Shown here: piece by piece, positions 1 through 11,760 of the stretch | Numbering within the stretch: position 1 is the first letter of the stretch | Layout: each line of letters begins with the position of its first letter | Source: Craterostigma plantagineum | Lineage: Eukaryota; Streptophyta; Magnoliopsida; Lamiales; Linderniaceae | NCBI GenBank assembly: GCA_027422505.1 | Contig: JAPQWV010001380.1 | Coordinates: 28,207-92,206, forward strand | Length of the DNA: 64,000 nt | Direction: 5' to 3' | The notes under the pieces: model-generated | Seen by the model: the letters and a program-made list of their open reading frames with translations, nothing else | What the model was told of the DNA's origin: nothing | Database searches by the model: none | Made by a program: the position numbers and the translations under genes

Positions 1-480
1 AAGTTCGAAGACCTTTGCGAAGTACTTATCCTAGAAAGCTTTTCGGAAAGAGGAAAAGATTTCACAATCGGTCTGGTACCTGAAGAAGTTCAAGAAAGAG
101 AGAGAAATTCGTATCCGTAGTGGATCGTATTGAGTCGGCAACTAATAGAGTGGCAACAACCGGGAATCCTAATACTACCAGAACTCTTTTCTTTTACCCA
201 ACCTACATGCGGAACAGCTCGCTTGGTAAGAGCTTTAAGCTATACCTCTTCCTTCGTCCTCTAAAAGTTGAAATGATAGGCTTTTGATAACCTTTAAGGT
301 AAGGAGAAAGCAATAAATCTAGTACAATTGAGATAGAGAAAAAAAAAGAATTTACCATTGCCTTACTGAATTCAGTTATTCAGTTATATTACCGGACCAT
401 GCTATGCTAACGTGCGCCTCAAAGTTGTTGGGCGGAAAACTAGAAATCGGCTAATCACGCTATCCTTATGTGTTGATCCG
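1..480. other. Mitochondrial-type non-coding DNA
   Basis: No gene is recognised here. The texture (moderate GC, short purine- and pyrimidine-rich runs) resembles angiosperm mitochondrial intergenic DNA. The border with the nuclear-type CLE gene downstream could not be placed exactly; it lies somewhere before the TATA motif at 512. Confidence 0.5.
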
Positions 481-511
481 GTAAATCATGCATCCCCCGC
501 TTCTGCAGCAG

Positions 512-517
512 TATAAA
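512..517 (+). promoter_or_regulatory. Candidate TATA box of the CLE gene
   Basis: TATAAA lies 47 bp upstream of the CLE start codon, a normal spacing for a nuclear RNA polymerase II gene with a short leader. Plant mitochondrial promoters do not use this element, so it fits a nuclear origin for this segment. It is a single short motif, so chance occurrence is possible. Confidence 0.4.
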
Positions 518-563
518 ATCTCGGGCCCTTGATGCTCACAGTTCATCAATCTCTTTTGCAGTG

Positions 564-842
564 ATGGACGGAAAACGAATCCGCGGGGCAGCGATGCTGC
601 TTTTTCTTGTCGCGTCGGCTCTGGGCGGCGCCTTCGCAGTCCGGGATTTTATAAGGCTGAATCCAGTGGTGCCCGCAGCTCCGTCGCAGAAGGAGGCGCC
701 TAAAAGAATGTCGGTTCCGCCATCCGGCCCGAGCCGGCGCACAAATAGCGCTCCCTCGGGGCTGGGGCGGTTTTTCAATCCAGCGGCAGGACTCGATTCT
801 AAAAGGCTTGTTCCGTCTGGCCCGAATCCCCTCCATAATTAG
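564..842 (+). CDS. CLE (CLAVATA3/ESR-related) peptide precursor, CLE9/CLE10-like
   Basis: Small secreted peptide hormone precursor. CLE family proteins enter the secretory pathway and are cut to a 12-13 residue peptide that is perceived by leucine-rich-repeat receptor kinases in the apoplast. The ATG at 564 gives 92 residues; the GTG just before it extends the frame but is not a plausible nuclear start. Residues about 9-26 form a hydrophobic signal peptide (core MLLFLVASALGG), followed by a variable proline- and serine-rich region. The last 12 residues are RLVPSGPNPLHN, directly before the stop. From memory this is the same dodecapeptide as Arabidopsis CLE9 and CLE10. A basic residue precedes it, as usual for processing. 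The frame is intact, intronless and GC-rich, unlike the DNA around it. CLE genes are nuclear, so its presence about 7 kb from mitochondrial genes marks a nuclear-derived segment. The family call is very secure; expression is unknown. Confidence 0.93.
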   Translation: MDGKRIRGAAMLLFLVASALGGAFAVRDFIRLNPVVPAAPSQKEAPKRMSVPPSGPSRRTNSAPSGLGRFFNPAAGLDSKRLVPSGPNPLHN

Positions 843-999
843 TAGTGGAGTGGGGGCCCGAACCTTTGTTATGAATGCTGTAGTAATGTAATAATGAATG
901 AAAGCCTGTCTTTCATCTTTCTCAATGAAATATCTATATCTCATATAATATTTTAATGATTTTATGGTTTATATTATCTTTAATATTCGAAACTTCAAT

Positions 1000-3900
1000 T
1001 GCATACCGCTCTTGCTTTTCTTTTTCAATAAGGACGTTTAGGCTTTACTAATAAGAAAATAGACTCCTATTTAGACCATATACCACCACGCAAAACGATA
1101 ACTCGAACGCCCGGATGGGACGGCTGGGGTTAACAGTCTCTCCCTGATAAGTGAAGACCAGGCCACATGGCACCAATCCCTGCTGAGGATTCTGTATGGG
1201 ACTGCCGAGGCAAAAACCATAAGAATGGGTTGGGTGGTTCCGGCTTAACGCTTGCCGCTGGGGGCGAGGGAGGAATGTAATGACTCTAAACCTTCCATCA
1301 TTCGGGTCGCCCGTCACGATGCTTACTCTTTCTTGTGACCTGACCTTACTCTTTGACTGTTCCGAAAGAGCCGGTCTTTGAGTATTGAATATATGGATGT
1401 GGACATGTCCAAGGCCTATGATAGTGAGATTGATCGAGCCAATCGTAATTTCCAAGGGAAGGTTAATGAAAAAAATAGAACAGCAATATCCCCTGCTGCT
1501 TGCCGTTGAAGGTAGAAGGACTACTATTGATGAAAATGCTATAGAATTCGTTCTTGTATCTTTCCCGAAAACTGATTGAAAGAAGGACCTGTTGGTGGTT
1601 TGAGTAAGGTCATTAGGATATTAAGGTATTCTCTTGAATAAAGACCTTAGAGTGAAGGCTATATGATATAGCCAGGAAGGATTAGAGTCGGCATTACAAG
1701 GATAGAAGTTCTAGAATCAGCTGCTATTGGAATGCTTACCGAAGGATTGTAGTCTTTTGTATACCACGTTTTGGACGGGCAGGCTTCAAGGCGTACTGGC
1801 GAGCATACAGAAAAGAATAACAACTAGTCACGATTAGGGACGAATCTCGGCTAGTTTACGTAATGTGAAAAAGGCGCCTCTAGCCTTCTTTCCAACACTC
1901 CGAATAGGCGGAAGGATTGACTTCAAAAACCGTTCATGAACGGCTTCTAAATGAGTGGTTGATGATTCACTTTATGATTATTACCTGTCAGTTATTTCAG
2001 CAGCTCTGTCTAGTCCGCCCACTGCTGAATGGGTGCCGCCTAACTATGATTCGGTTAAGATGGAACCTTCTACAGATAGAGTAGTTCTACTCGATTCGAT
2101 GAAGATCGCGCCCAGTACAGCTTGCTCAGCCCTTTAGGCTCTTCAGCCTCTGTGAGGGTTATTCCATCCGGCCCAAGTTGGAGCTCTGCATGACGCCTTA
2201 ATCCCACCTCCGTGTCTAAGGAATAGCCTTGATAAACAGCAAGACCCAGGGCATGATGTTTTAAGAGCGGTCCTAGCACGGTTTGCTAAGCATGGCGTTC
2301 CAAGACCAAACCGGATGTGTTCTCTTCATATTGTTAACAAAAAAAGAAAGAGCGGAAGACCTATCTATCTTTCCAATCTTCATCAGCGAAAGGGTTAATT
2401 CCCCACCTCTCCTAATCGCACCAAAGGTATACTCATGAGAGGGTCGATTGCAGGCCCTTCGTATCTGGATTCCCACCTCTATTATCCCTTGGACTGATCC
2501 CACTAGGCACAGATCTGTGATGAAAGCCTGAACTATTCACTCACTTTTCTAGCACAAATGGAGATCCATGCCTTATGAAGAAGACTCTTTTCTTAACTTA
2601 ATAGGAATATCGCACCAACGGGGAACTCTTGATATGGTCGACGGCCTTTGAGGCATGCTTTGATACCGGGGGGACCACTTTAATTAGAAATGCCACTAGG
2701 CCTTAAGCCCATTCAACTACTAGAAGTCAAGCAGCAGACAACTACTTGGAGGCATCTCTTTCTCCTTTCCTTCTTTCTCCCTTTTCTAATCGACTGTTCG
2801 GGAAGAAAGATAAACGCCCTGGCTGATACAATAGGTGAGTTGACGACGATGCCAGACCCCTATTTGTGGGCTCGCCTTACACCACGCTAGGAGAGCAAGA
2901 CAAGATATCGAGAGTGCCTTAAATGGCAACAACTAAGGTCCGTCCAGCAAAGGACAACTGCCTGCTTGCTCACATAGCGAACAGGAGGAGAGAGCGTAGC
3001 TCCTACCTGGGGAGACAGCCTAAGCCCACATCGGAAAAGGTAGTGATCGAGCGAGAGCGGATTCGGGAAGAAGGAAAAGCCTATCCAATCTTCCTCACTC
3101 ACTTTTGAGGGTAGATGGCTTGTGACAAGTCCAATGTCGTGTTTGCAAGGCAAGGATAGAAGTAGGTAAGCCAGCAACCTTTCCTCTTTACCATTCAACA
3201 ACCGTACTAATGATGGACTTCGGGACTGCGATCTTGCTTGGCAGCGATGGAACTCTTCTGATCTTAGGCAAAGTAATACCTTTCAATCCCGCTATGAGTG
3301 GGCTGCGTAAAGGCTTAAGGGAGGCGATTAAAGCAGGTCTTAGGAGAAATACGAAGCCATATGACTTATTGGAGAAAGCCCAGGGCAATAGCTCAAGACG
3401 GAAAGAATCTCATAAAGAAGTGAACTCTTGTGCTGGACTACCTTCTTTGTGGGATTGGCCGATCGAATCAAAAGATTGTGTTCAAAACAGCAACTAAAAC
3501 AGTTCCAAAGGAAAGAGGAAACCTTCTAAGTCTTGGCTTAAGCTCAGCATACTTTATCTCCTACTGGTAAAGTGAGGTTGCGAGTCAAGAATCAACAACT
3601 CTTTGTCTATACTTTACCTGCTTGCGGTATCTACTTCTTAGTCCAGGGGATCCTTCGGAGGTAATGAGAATTCCATTGATTCTTTCCCGGGCTTAAGGAA
3701 GCGATTGACTCCGAGGATCAAAAAATTCTTGACTTTGACTTTAGGAGGTCATACACATCAACCCCACCTATCCATGCACCCACCACCATAACACCAGCAA
3801 GCCATACCTCTCACAACAAAAAAGATATTCAAGAAAGAAAAAAAAACTTCAACATGTGCCTGATGTTTTCACAATAATAGCGTAGTCAAGTAGCCCAGAA

Positions 3901-6900
3901 AGGGAATCTACTTCTTAAGGATGCCGAGAAGAAGCTCTTGTCTCTTGTTTGTTCGGTTTGCTCTTATGATGCTTTGAACTCTGGTACTCTTTCCGTTGAA
4001 GAAAAAAGCGTAATAGCCATAGAGTAGTCAATACCCGGAGAACGGGAAATTCATTTAGGTGCGAAGCGATCCCTGCCCAAGTGATAGAGTGGCCAAGCTA
4101 AGTAGTTGGACTTCACCCGAGAGCAAGATCGACTAAGGGTAAGAACCCGCGCTTATTGAAGCTTTGATTCAAGCGGCACGATTAGACTAGGGAAAATCTT
4201 GTTTTTAGGGTTCCAAACCTTCTCTCTTTCAAGTATGAACTTTTGTCGGAGAGAATCTATCTATTCTCCTTCGGACCCTGTACGCTGACTTGCCTTTGAG
4301 CCTTCCTTCAGAGAGGATAGCAAGAAAGTCGAATGCCACAGCGTAATGCCTTACCACCCTCGCATGGAGTTCGATCCGCCTATGAACTCTTCTTCATACG
4401 CTTACTATCTTAACTCTCTCACCGGAATGGCAAACCCTAGAAAAAAGTTCACATCCACTACAGCTTCGTCCCAAAGCTTCGATGGAGATGCCAGTGCCTA
4501 TTCAAGGCTTTTGCTCTTTCCTTAGGCGGGAGAGAAAAGAGATATTCGGCTTTCAAGCTTAGAAGAAAGAATCTTTATCCCCCTTCTACCTTACTAAAAG
4601 CAATTCATCCATGCCTGCCAAAGCCGTTCATCCCAGATTTAACCGAACCTAAGGACTTTCTGAACAGCCTTGATTGAGGGAGAAAGCCCTTTCTAGGGCA
4701 GGAGTTTACACGGAATAGTTGGGATAACTTTGGCTAAAAAAGACTAGAAAAAGGTCTTCTCCTTCGTACCATTCGTCGCTACGCGACTCACCCAACTCCT
4801 TCGGACCCTCGTTTTCGGAGTCATATTAGTAACAATCAGAACTTGCACACCACAAGGTCTCTCGAGTCTCCATCAGGGGATAACAGACCAAACAAGGACA
4901 ATCTAGAAGAAGAACAAGGCTCCCGTAAGGGACCACAACAGCACAGTAGCTTCCAACACTAGAGTATAGCTCCTTCAACTCCGAGCTCATAGAAAGAACC
5001 TTGGATCAGTCCAGACCAGAAAAACTCTATTCAAACATAGATCCTATCCCGATTACGGTCCATTTTCACTTTCATGTCTGCCCGGCCGGCCCTTTGACTG
5101 AGACATGGTCGCACTCCCAAGAGTCCGTTTGTATGCGCCATACCTTATCCGCTCCTTGCTCGTTATTGTCGAAATCTCTGTAATTTGACGCGCAGGAGAG
5201 AAGGTTTTTATAGAGCTAAGGGCTGAGACTTAACCGCCTGGTGTTCTAATATCATAATCCGTTCTTCGATAACAAGCGGATCAATATCTAATCCTCTCCG
5301 ACTCTTAGAGTAGCACACCGGTGAATGGCTAGCTCAGACAAACAAATATTCGATCGCTTGGCGAAGACCACTTCTAAGTGAGAATTGCGTTAGGATACTA
5401 CCAAGGTGATGAAGTTACAAACCAATACGATCTTTCCTTCTTCGTTTTCCTTTCTCCATCGGGTAGGCTTGAAAGCTAATGAGGCTCGTCAATGGTTTCT
5501 TTTGTGGAAAGTAACGACGTTTCTCCATCGGTGGAGTCAGCCTTTGTGCAGGAGTCCCCTTTTGCGGAGATAACAATCCCTGCTAGCGGCCCTTTGCAAA
5601 AGAAAAGGTTATTGGTTTAGGTGTAATGGTTGCTTTCTTTGTTGCAGTAGGTCTGGTTCCTAACGTTTCTGGTAATTTAGTACAGTTATAGGATGATATG
5701 ATGATGATGATTAGCATATGAAAGTTGACCAAAAAAAAGGGTAGATACACCTCAGGGAAAGGAAAGCCGCCCCTCTTCCATTCGGAGAAAGCAGCGTAAT
5801 CGTACCGCTATAAAACAATCTATAGGCTCTATAAGACCTCTACTGCCCATTCACCGTCCTTGGTGAGTCTCTGTTTCTGTGCTACGTTATTCTTATATCC
5901 AGCGAAATCGTTGGTTTCAGAGTCCACTCTCTCAATGAATAGAAACCCGATTGTCAACTTTCATGTTTACACAATAATTCAAATAAATGGAAGCCTCTTT
6001 TCTCAATCCGGGGCATAAACTATTTCTTAGAAACGGGCTTTCGATAAGCAATTGGAGGACTACCGATTGACTGATTTACCTCGGGAGTAAAGAAATTATC
6101 GACGAGCTCTTATTCGCCCCTGGTGGACCTCTATACTCTTGTCTTGTTGGGTAGAAAGGACACGGGGTTTGGTCGAGCTTGGAGAGTAGAGTCGATGTAA
6201 GGTCAGGAAGGATAGCATACAAGTGAAGCCCACTAGAGAGAAGGCAGTCTTTTCCGGGAAGGAAACGTAAGGTAGTGAAGTCACCCGATTGAAGAGGAAT
6301 AAGAGAAAGGATGAGCTAGCAGGGAGATTCCCTTTCAAAATGGCTGGATGGAGAACTCTTTAGGATCTATTGACCCTAGATAGACGGAGTCACCCTTCTT
6401 ACTTCAGCAAAGCAAGCGAAGAAAGTGAGCTTTTGTGTGAGACTTGCCTAAAATGTGTTCTCTTCTTTTGAAAGAGGATTTACCGCCCAAGAGGGCGCTT
6501 TCTTGCACACTAAGAATCAGTGGAGTTTGGGAAGTCAGTAAAGACTGATGAATTCCCTATAAAGATATCCACATAGTAAATAGAATCGTACATCCAAGAA
6601 GGAAGACTCTATTTTGACTGGACGTGTACCGAACGAAGATCGTGTTTACTTACGCTCACAAAATCCATATAGGTGGAAAGCTGGAAGCTTCAATAGTTCC
6701 CTTCTTAGAGTACTATGATGGGATCCGTCCCTACTAAAGGGGCTTAGGCGTCAGACATGATTCTTTCCCTTCACTTAGGAAATATCCTAATCTTTCTCTC
6801 CGGAATAGAAACTCTTCCTTTCCGAGCCCATCCATTCATTTCGTTGTCTTATGCGCTAGCGCGCTCCGAAACAAGCTAGCCATAGCGAGACTCAATTCAA

Positions 6901-7638
6901 ATACATAATACCTTATACCTTATGACTTTACTCCCTAATGAGCTGTGTGACTGCTTCTTTGATGCTAAGCTAAGACCGCGGCTTACTAATGGTAAATAAA
7001 TTCCCACTTCTGCTTGACAAAACGTATAGTTGTGATGACAAGGAATAAAACCCATGTAGTCACATCCGCCGAACTAACATATCTCCTTTCTTCTGAACCA
7101 GCATATCCTTCCTATCCAACTAATAAAGAAGCGGACACTGATTGAACTAACCTCAGATTTCAATATATATGAATATACTATATTTCATTTATTTTTTCAT
7201 TTATTGATGAGTTACTGCTTACCCTTAAACCCATATGTGACATCAAACAAGCATAACTGAATGAAGGGATTTGGAAACAGCCTTGATATCTCCACCCGAG
7301 CGAGAGAGGAGAGGGGCTTACTCTGATTGAATTTCAAAGATTACAGCTCCTACTCGTACTCATTCTCAAGCACTTGCTGCGGAAACTAATAGTTGACCAA
7401 CCGCGGATACGCAAACAAGAACCACGGCATGAGATGTATTTTCCTTATTCTAAAGCAAACCGAAGCTTCTGCCCCAAGGCAGCAGTGCATTCCCTTCCTT
7501 CTTCTACTATTGATCTTGTCGGTAAGTATATCTGTCGTGGGGCATGATATTCCAGAATTTCTCAAGTACTTGCTGCACTTCCTGAGAAAGAAGTCGTCTT
7601 GGTATTGGATCCGCTCTTCTGTGAACATGAATTAGATT
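1000..7638. other. Gene-poor mitochondrial-type spacer
   Basis: No mitochondrial gene, tRNA, rRNA or intron core is recognised. Several open frames of 60-135 codons occur (for example 1048-1455 minus, 3210-3497 plus, 6096-6338 minus), but they show no domain known to me and often overlap frames on the other strand, as expected for chance ORFs in plant mitochondrial spacers. Confidence 0.5.
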
Positions 7639-8235
7639 CTATTCGTCTTCTTTATTGTTAAGAGAACCCCCCACCCGAACCATTTTTAAGACCCCCAAGC
7701 CCTCTCGAATTAGTTCCACTATAGAAACTTTCAACGTAGACCCGGGGACAAATCTTTCACTCACTGAGAAGTGAAAACCTGTGACTAGATCGTCCTGAAG
7801 ACGGATGCGACGGGAAGAAGTGGCATTTGGAAGTGTTGCTGACTTAACATTTAGGTTTCGGCATAAGAAAGCTTGCACTGTCTTTTCGCACTTAGGCGCA
7901 CAGCGTGCCATTGGTAATGATTCTACTACGGTGCCACAAATTCGCAAGCTGATCCTAAATAATCGTTGTTGTTCATTGGATTCCGGAGGAACTACTTCGT
8001 TAGGATTGGGGAATTGCTGCGATTCTTCCTGAATAGCCTGGATTCTCCCGTCGAGAGTCATTTTGAAAGTCTTTCCTAAACTCTTCCGACTGAATATGAT
8101 AAAGCCTATAAAACAACGAGCTACTATCATTTCTTCATTATAGATTGAGATCTTCTTCGAACTTGATGCACAAATAGATAGAATAGCAACAAATAGCATC
8201 TTTCTAGCCTTCATATTCGTGGAACTTAATCTCAT
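7639..8235 (-). CDS. atp4: ATP synthase subunit 4 (peripheral stalk b subunit, orf25)
   Basis: Mitochondrially encoded component of the F1Fo ATP synthase; it belongs to the peripheral stalk that holds the F1 head against the rotating Fo ring in the inner membrane. The 198-residue frame from ATG 8235 to TAG is full length for plant atp4. It starts MRLSSTNMKARKM, continues with a short hydrophobic segment (VARCFIGFIIFS, about residues 38-49), then a long hydrophilic region, and ends with the family-typical MVRVGGSLNNKEDE. Recognised signatures include RIQAIQEESQQF and MARCAPKCEKTV. No stop or frameshift is present. It lies 207 bp downstream of nad4L on the same strand, the usual plant arrangement, so the two are probably co-transcribed. 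Some positions are probably changed by C-to-U editing in a real mitochondrial copy; a nuclear copy would be non-functional without it. Confidence 0.96.
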   Translation of the reverse strand: MRLSSTNMKARKMLFVAILSICASSSKKISIYNEEMIVARCFIGFIIFSRKSLGKTFKMTLDGRIQAIQEESQQFPNPNEVVPPESNEQQRLFRISLRICGTVVESLPMARCAPKCEKTVQAFLCRNLNVKSATLPNATSSRRIRLQDDLVTGFHFSVSERFVPGSTLKVSIVELIREGLGVLKMVRVGGSLNNKEDE

Positions 8236-8442
8236 TTAGAAAACCTTATCTCTATCTTTCAGCAACTGAACTGGAAGTGGTTTAGGAAAGGACTTTCGAA
8301 TCGGATGTGCTCGCCCAGCGAGAAAGGCCCTGACCCTGCCAACCAAGAAAAAGAAAGAAGAAAACGAAAGGTTATTACATACAGATTCATTAGAGTCTGG
8401 AGAAGATAACTTCGTATTTTGGTAACTCTGACGGAGTTATGT

Positions 8443-8745
8443 TTAACCTTGAATGCTATTAATAGATTCTACAGCAATAGTCCCTCGGACTCGGAAAGTA
8501 ATAACGAAAATGGCTAACCCAATAGCAGATTCCGCAGCTGCCACCGTTGAAACCAATGAAGCAAATGATTGACCCATCATATCATCCGAAGAAACGGAAA
8601 ATACCAAAAAGTTCGAATTCACAGCTAATAACATTGATTCAATTGGCATTGACATAATAGGAATATTTCGTCTATTAAGGAGGATTCCCCGAATACCTGA
8701 AATAAAGATGATCATAGAAAATGTAAAATATTTAATAGGATCCGT
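8443..8745 (-). CDS. nad4L: NADH dehydrogenase subunit 4L
   Basis: Membrane-arm subunit of respiratory complex I in the mitochondrial inner membrane, part of the proton-pumping module. The protein is 100 residues when read from an ACG codon at 8745-8743, which plant mitochondria edit to AUG. The first ATG (8715) would drop the conserved ten-residue N terminus DPIKYFTFS, so the ACG start is preferred. Recognisable blocks are [32 protein letters not shown] and [15 protein letters not shown], followed by the C-terminal NSIQG. Serines at several places where the mature protein usually has leucine or phenylalanine (for example SVSSDDM) show the unedited genomic form, so this copy came by DNA and not from edited RNA. 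It is intact, with atp4 207 bp downstream and an unassigned frame 64 bp upstream. Confidence 0.96.
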   Translation of the reverse strand, partial: TDPIKYFTFSMIIFISGIRGILLNRRNIPIMSMPIESMLLAVNSNFLVFSVSSDDMMGQSFASLVSTVAAAESAIGLAIFVITFRVRGTIAVESINSIQG

Positions 8746-8809
8746 GTCGGGAACGTAGAATGTAAGAAAAATTCAAATGTTATAACATAGCCCGAAGGCG
8801 CTATATGAA

Positions 8810-9289
8810 CTAAAAAAAAGCACCTAAAAAGCGGGAAGTGCTTTCTGTTGGTTCCTCGTCTCCGAAGACGGAACGGATAATTCTCCACAAGTAGCGCCCC
8901 ACTTCGTACATAAAGCCCCGAAGGGCTTCGATCACAAGCGCCCGCCGCACAGGCGCTTGTTGTGGGGGCTCTTCGGTCGCTTTAGGGGTATGTGATGAAA
9001 TACGGAGGTCTTCTTCCTCGTTTCTCGAAGAGGCCCACACTTCGAAATTGGACGAGCCTTCTCCTTGAGGTTGGGCCTCCACGGATACTTGCTTGCCTAT
9101 GCCAGCCTCTTTTTCATGCCCAGAGGCTTTTGCACTTTCCGCTCCAGAAGTTGTACCGGAGAGACCGTCTTCCATACAAAAAAGGGGAACAATCAAAATG
9201 GCAAGGAGCCCCCCTTCCCATCCCAAATATCTACTCAAAGAGAAAGAGAGAACTCTTTTCCACAAAGAGATTACCGCCTTTGAGAGCAA
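8810..9289 (-). CDS. Unassigned ORF upstream of nad4L
   Basis: I do not recognise this protein. The open frame of about 159 codons has no ATG at its 5' end: it can be opened at a TTG at 9289, and the next upstream stop (at 9328-9326) leaves no ATG or ACG in between. The first in-frame ATG is inside, after a hydrophobic stretch (GGLLAILIVPLFC, about residues 26-38), and would give a protein of about 122 residues. The remainder is rich in Glu, Ser and Gln and ends with a basic aromatic segment (EVGRYLWRIIRSVFG). It shares strand with nad4L and atp4 and ends 64 bp before nad4L, so it may simply be part of their 5' leader. It may be a real mitochondrial ORF, a chimeric one, or chance. Confidence 0.35.
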   Translation of the reverse strand: MLSKAVISLWKRVLSFSLSRYLGWEGGLLAILIVPLFCMEDGLSGTTSGAESAKASGHEKEAGIGKQVSVEAQPQGEGSSNFEVWASSRNEEEDLRISSHTPKATEEPPQQAPVRRALVIEALRGFMYEVGRYLWRIIRSVFGDEEPTESTSRFLGAFF

Positions 9290-9329
9290 GGCCCAAAAAA
9301 TGTCATTCGAATATAAAAATAAGAGCTAC

Positions 9330-10800
9330 CGACTAACAGAAAAACGATCATGAATGAGTAAATAAAGCGGAGCATCCGGGGAGAGAATCGACCTATCATC
9401 ATACTTTTCATGAAAAAGGAGTAATTCAAAGGATAAATAGTCTATGGCTTTTGCGCTTATGTTACTTACAACTCTTCTTCTCTTACGCAATTCCTGACTA
9501 GTCGTAGGTTAGCCTAAGAACCGGAATCAGAGGTAGTAGCAGCAGTAACACTGTACATCAACAGGTTCTATCCCGATCAGCTTTCGGTTAAGTAAATCTC
9601 TCACTATTCATTAGATTGATTTCGTTTGTAAACCGCCTATCCGGAGCTATGAGAACAGCCATTAGGTTAGGCTTTGTTGGTGACCGACTGTTGTATTGCC
9701 AGTTAATCAGTACTCTCTAGAACTCTTCTACCTCCGAAGGCAAGGCGCCTCTTGCCGAGTTAAGAACCTAACTTGACTTTAGAGCGATCTCTTGTGTGGA
9801 CTTTCTCAATGTGACCCACGAATACCACACCACCCACTAGGAGTAGATCAAAGAGTTGTAAACGTCAGTTCCATATCGAAGGTAGATTAATGCTTAATAG
9901 CTTTTAAGCTTAAAGAGCTGTAACTCATGTACCAAAGTCAATTTGTTAGTTCCAGTTTAGTGTACCCGTCTAGCTTAGTCCCTATATGGTTCATACCACG
10001 AAATAGGAATGAATAAGGTGCTTTACTTGAGATAGAACATTCAAAGCTATGTAATAGGTAATCGACCTATTCGCCTAGTTGCAATTGTTCACAGGAACAT
10101 AGTAGGTTAGGGTCCATGTCGTCTAAGACCTATTAGCGTATCGAATATAGCCAAGGGGAGGTCCCTGCCAGCCAGGTGAACCTCTAGCCATCGAGCAAAA
10201 CTTTTCGAAGTAGGAGTAATAGCGCATACCTTCCGTAATCCACTGTTCAACAATCTCAAGTTCCCATACAGGGAGTGCTATTTCTTGCTTCATTTCTTGA
10301 AAGAAAGGCTAAAAAAGCGAGTAGGGTAAAAGAAAAGAGATTCGGATAGGAGAGCGATTAGTAGAAGGCGAATGAATAAGATCCCTTCGATTGAATTCCG
10401 AAGTCGCTTCATCGAAACTAAGGGAAAGAGAGTTTAAAGGCTAAGCAGGGCTGAGTTAGCAGTCTTTCTCCTTTTTTGACTCTTCTTATTTTTTTCTTTC
10501 TTGCTTCTATTCACTCTATTTCTGAACTTCAGTCCTATAAAGGAAAAGGAGTTCATGATTTCAATCCTTCTTGCTCTTTCCGTTCTTCTCGGGCTGTACT
10601 CTTGCTCTTCCTGGCTTGAAGCCAGTCCGGCTAGGAAGTGGATGAAGAATCAAACTCCTGTTGCTCTTACGGCTAGTGCCAGTAGCTCGTAGTCCCTTGC
10701 TAGTCAAGGGGCTTCAATCTTACTTTCAGATCTCTGAATCTTCCCAGATTGGAGCATATAAAGCGTGACCATAGGAACATCTGAAGAAACTCCACGTCCA
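9330..10800. other. Gene-poor mitochondrial-type spacer
   Basis: Nothing recognised. A 63-codon frame at 10501-10692 contains a hydrophobic run but no known family signature. Confidence 0.45.
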
Positions 10801-11135
10801 TGTGAACCCTGACCTCACAGCGCCCGAAGGACTCCTCCCTGCTCAAGTGGTAAAGATCCAACCCACCATCTCTGCCCTAGACCCATCTAAACACTCAGTT
10901 GTTACCGTCTCCTATAGTACACCTGTGAATGACACTAATGATGTTAATGGTTTCAAGAACCAGTCGAATACCATTAGCTCTAATGATAGGTCTGGTGGTG
11001 AAAGCAACATTGGAGAGAAAGCCCCTGGAAACTTTGAATGATCATCATGCCAATTTCAATGACCAGACAGAGGATGTGGAATTGGAGGATGAGGATGACG
11101 CAGTTCCCATTCCTCACTTCATGTAGGTGTAGGAG

Positions 11136-11760
11136 ATGGCTAATCCGGGTAAGGCGATAGCAAGAGGCGACGGTCATGACACAATCATTACTCAAGTACC
11201 TCCCAAGAAGAGAGTGGTCAGCAAGGCAGCGGAACATGGGAACAAGGGTTTGATTATTCGCTCAGATGGCATGCTGACTTCGATTCCATCCAGGGACGAT
11301 TGGGTAGATACCAAGGCGGTTAGTGATTCTCTTTTGAGAGAGATGCGGCATTGGGGAGTTGGATCCGCCCGGGCTCCGAAGGATGGTTTCCATTTTCTTT
11401 CTTCAGAGGTTTACCCAGAGGATGCTCATACCATTCCCACGTGCTCCGTTTTGAGGTTTCGGATTATGAGGGAGGAGCTCCCATGTTCTCCAGTGCAGTT
11501 TTAATCTCGAGGTAGCATCGGACCCGAGTGGGTATCCTGGATAGAGGCTATGGTTCGCCATCCTGCTCACAGGCAGAGACTGAGTGATGCTGGTATACTG
11601 GACGCCATCATGTTGAGTGGCGAGCTTAAGGTCACTCCCGATCCTGATCAGAGTGTGTGTGTGGCGGAACCTGTTTGCCCGTTGGAGTACTGAGACGCAC
11701 ACCTTCATCACTGCTTGGGGGAACGCAGACCTTAAACCCATCACAAGTAACTCTTTCTTT
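11136..11760 (+). pseudogene. Probable plant mobile domain (PMD, aminotransferase-like) protein fragment
   Basis: The frame starting at 11136 reads through 122 codons to a TAA at 11502, then continues in the same frame (11505-11680) with WVSWIEAMVRHP and GILDAIMLSGEL. A frameshift near 11660-11680 moves the reading to another frame with FARWSTETHTFITAWGNADL. The pattern of W-x-x-W-I, 'GILDAI..S' and 'RWS.ETHTF...WG' resembles the plant mobile domain, a family found both in host proteins and in plant transposons; that match is from memory. At least one stop and one frameshift make it a pseudogene. PMD proteins are nuclear, so this would be another nuclear-derived piece. The N-terminal part (11136-11500) is not recognised on its own, and weak open frames at 10802-11126 may belong to the same insert. 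Confidence 0.45.

Noticed and set aside
536..944. Minus-strand open frames opposite the CLE gene
   Set aside because: Antisense of a well-supported coding region, without features of their own.
1955..2137. LINE RNase H fragment, suggested by EWVPPNYDSVKM
   Set aside because: Only one weak motif; the next residues do not follow the RNase H pattern.
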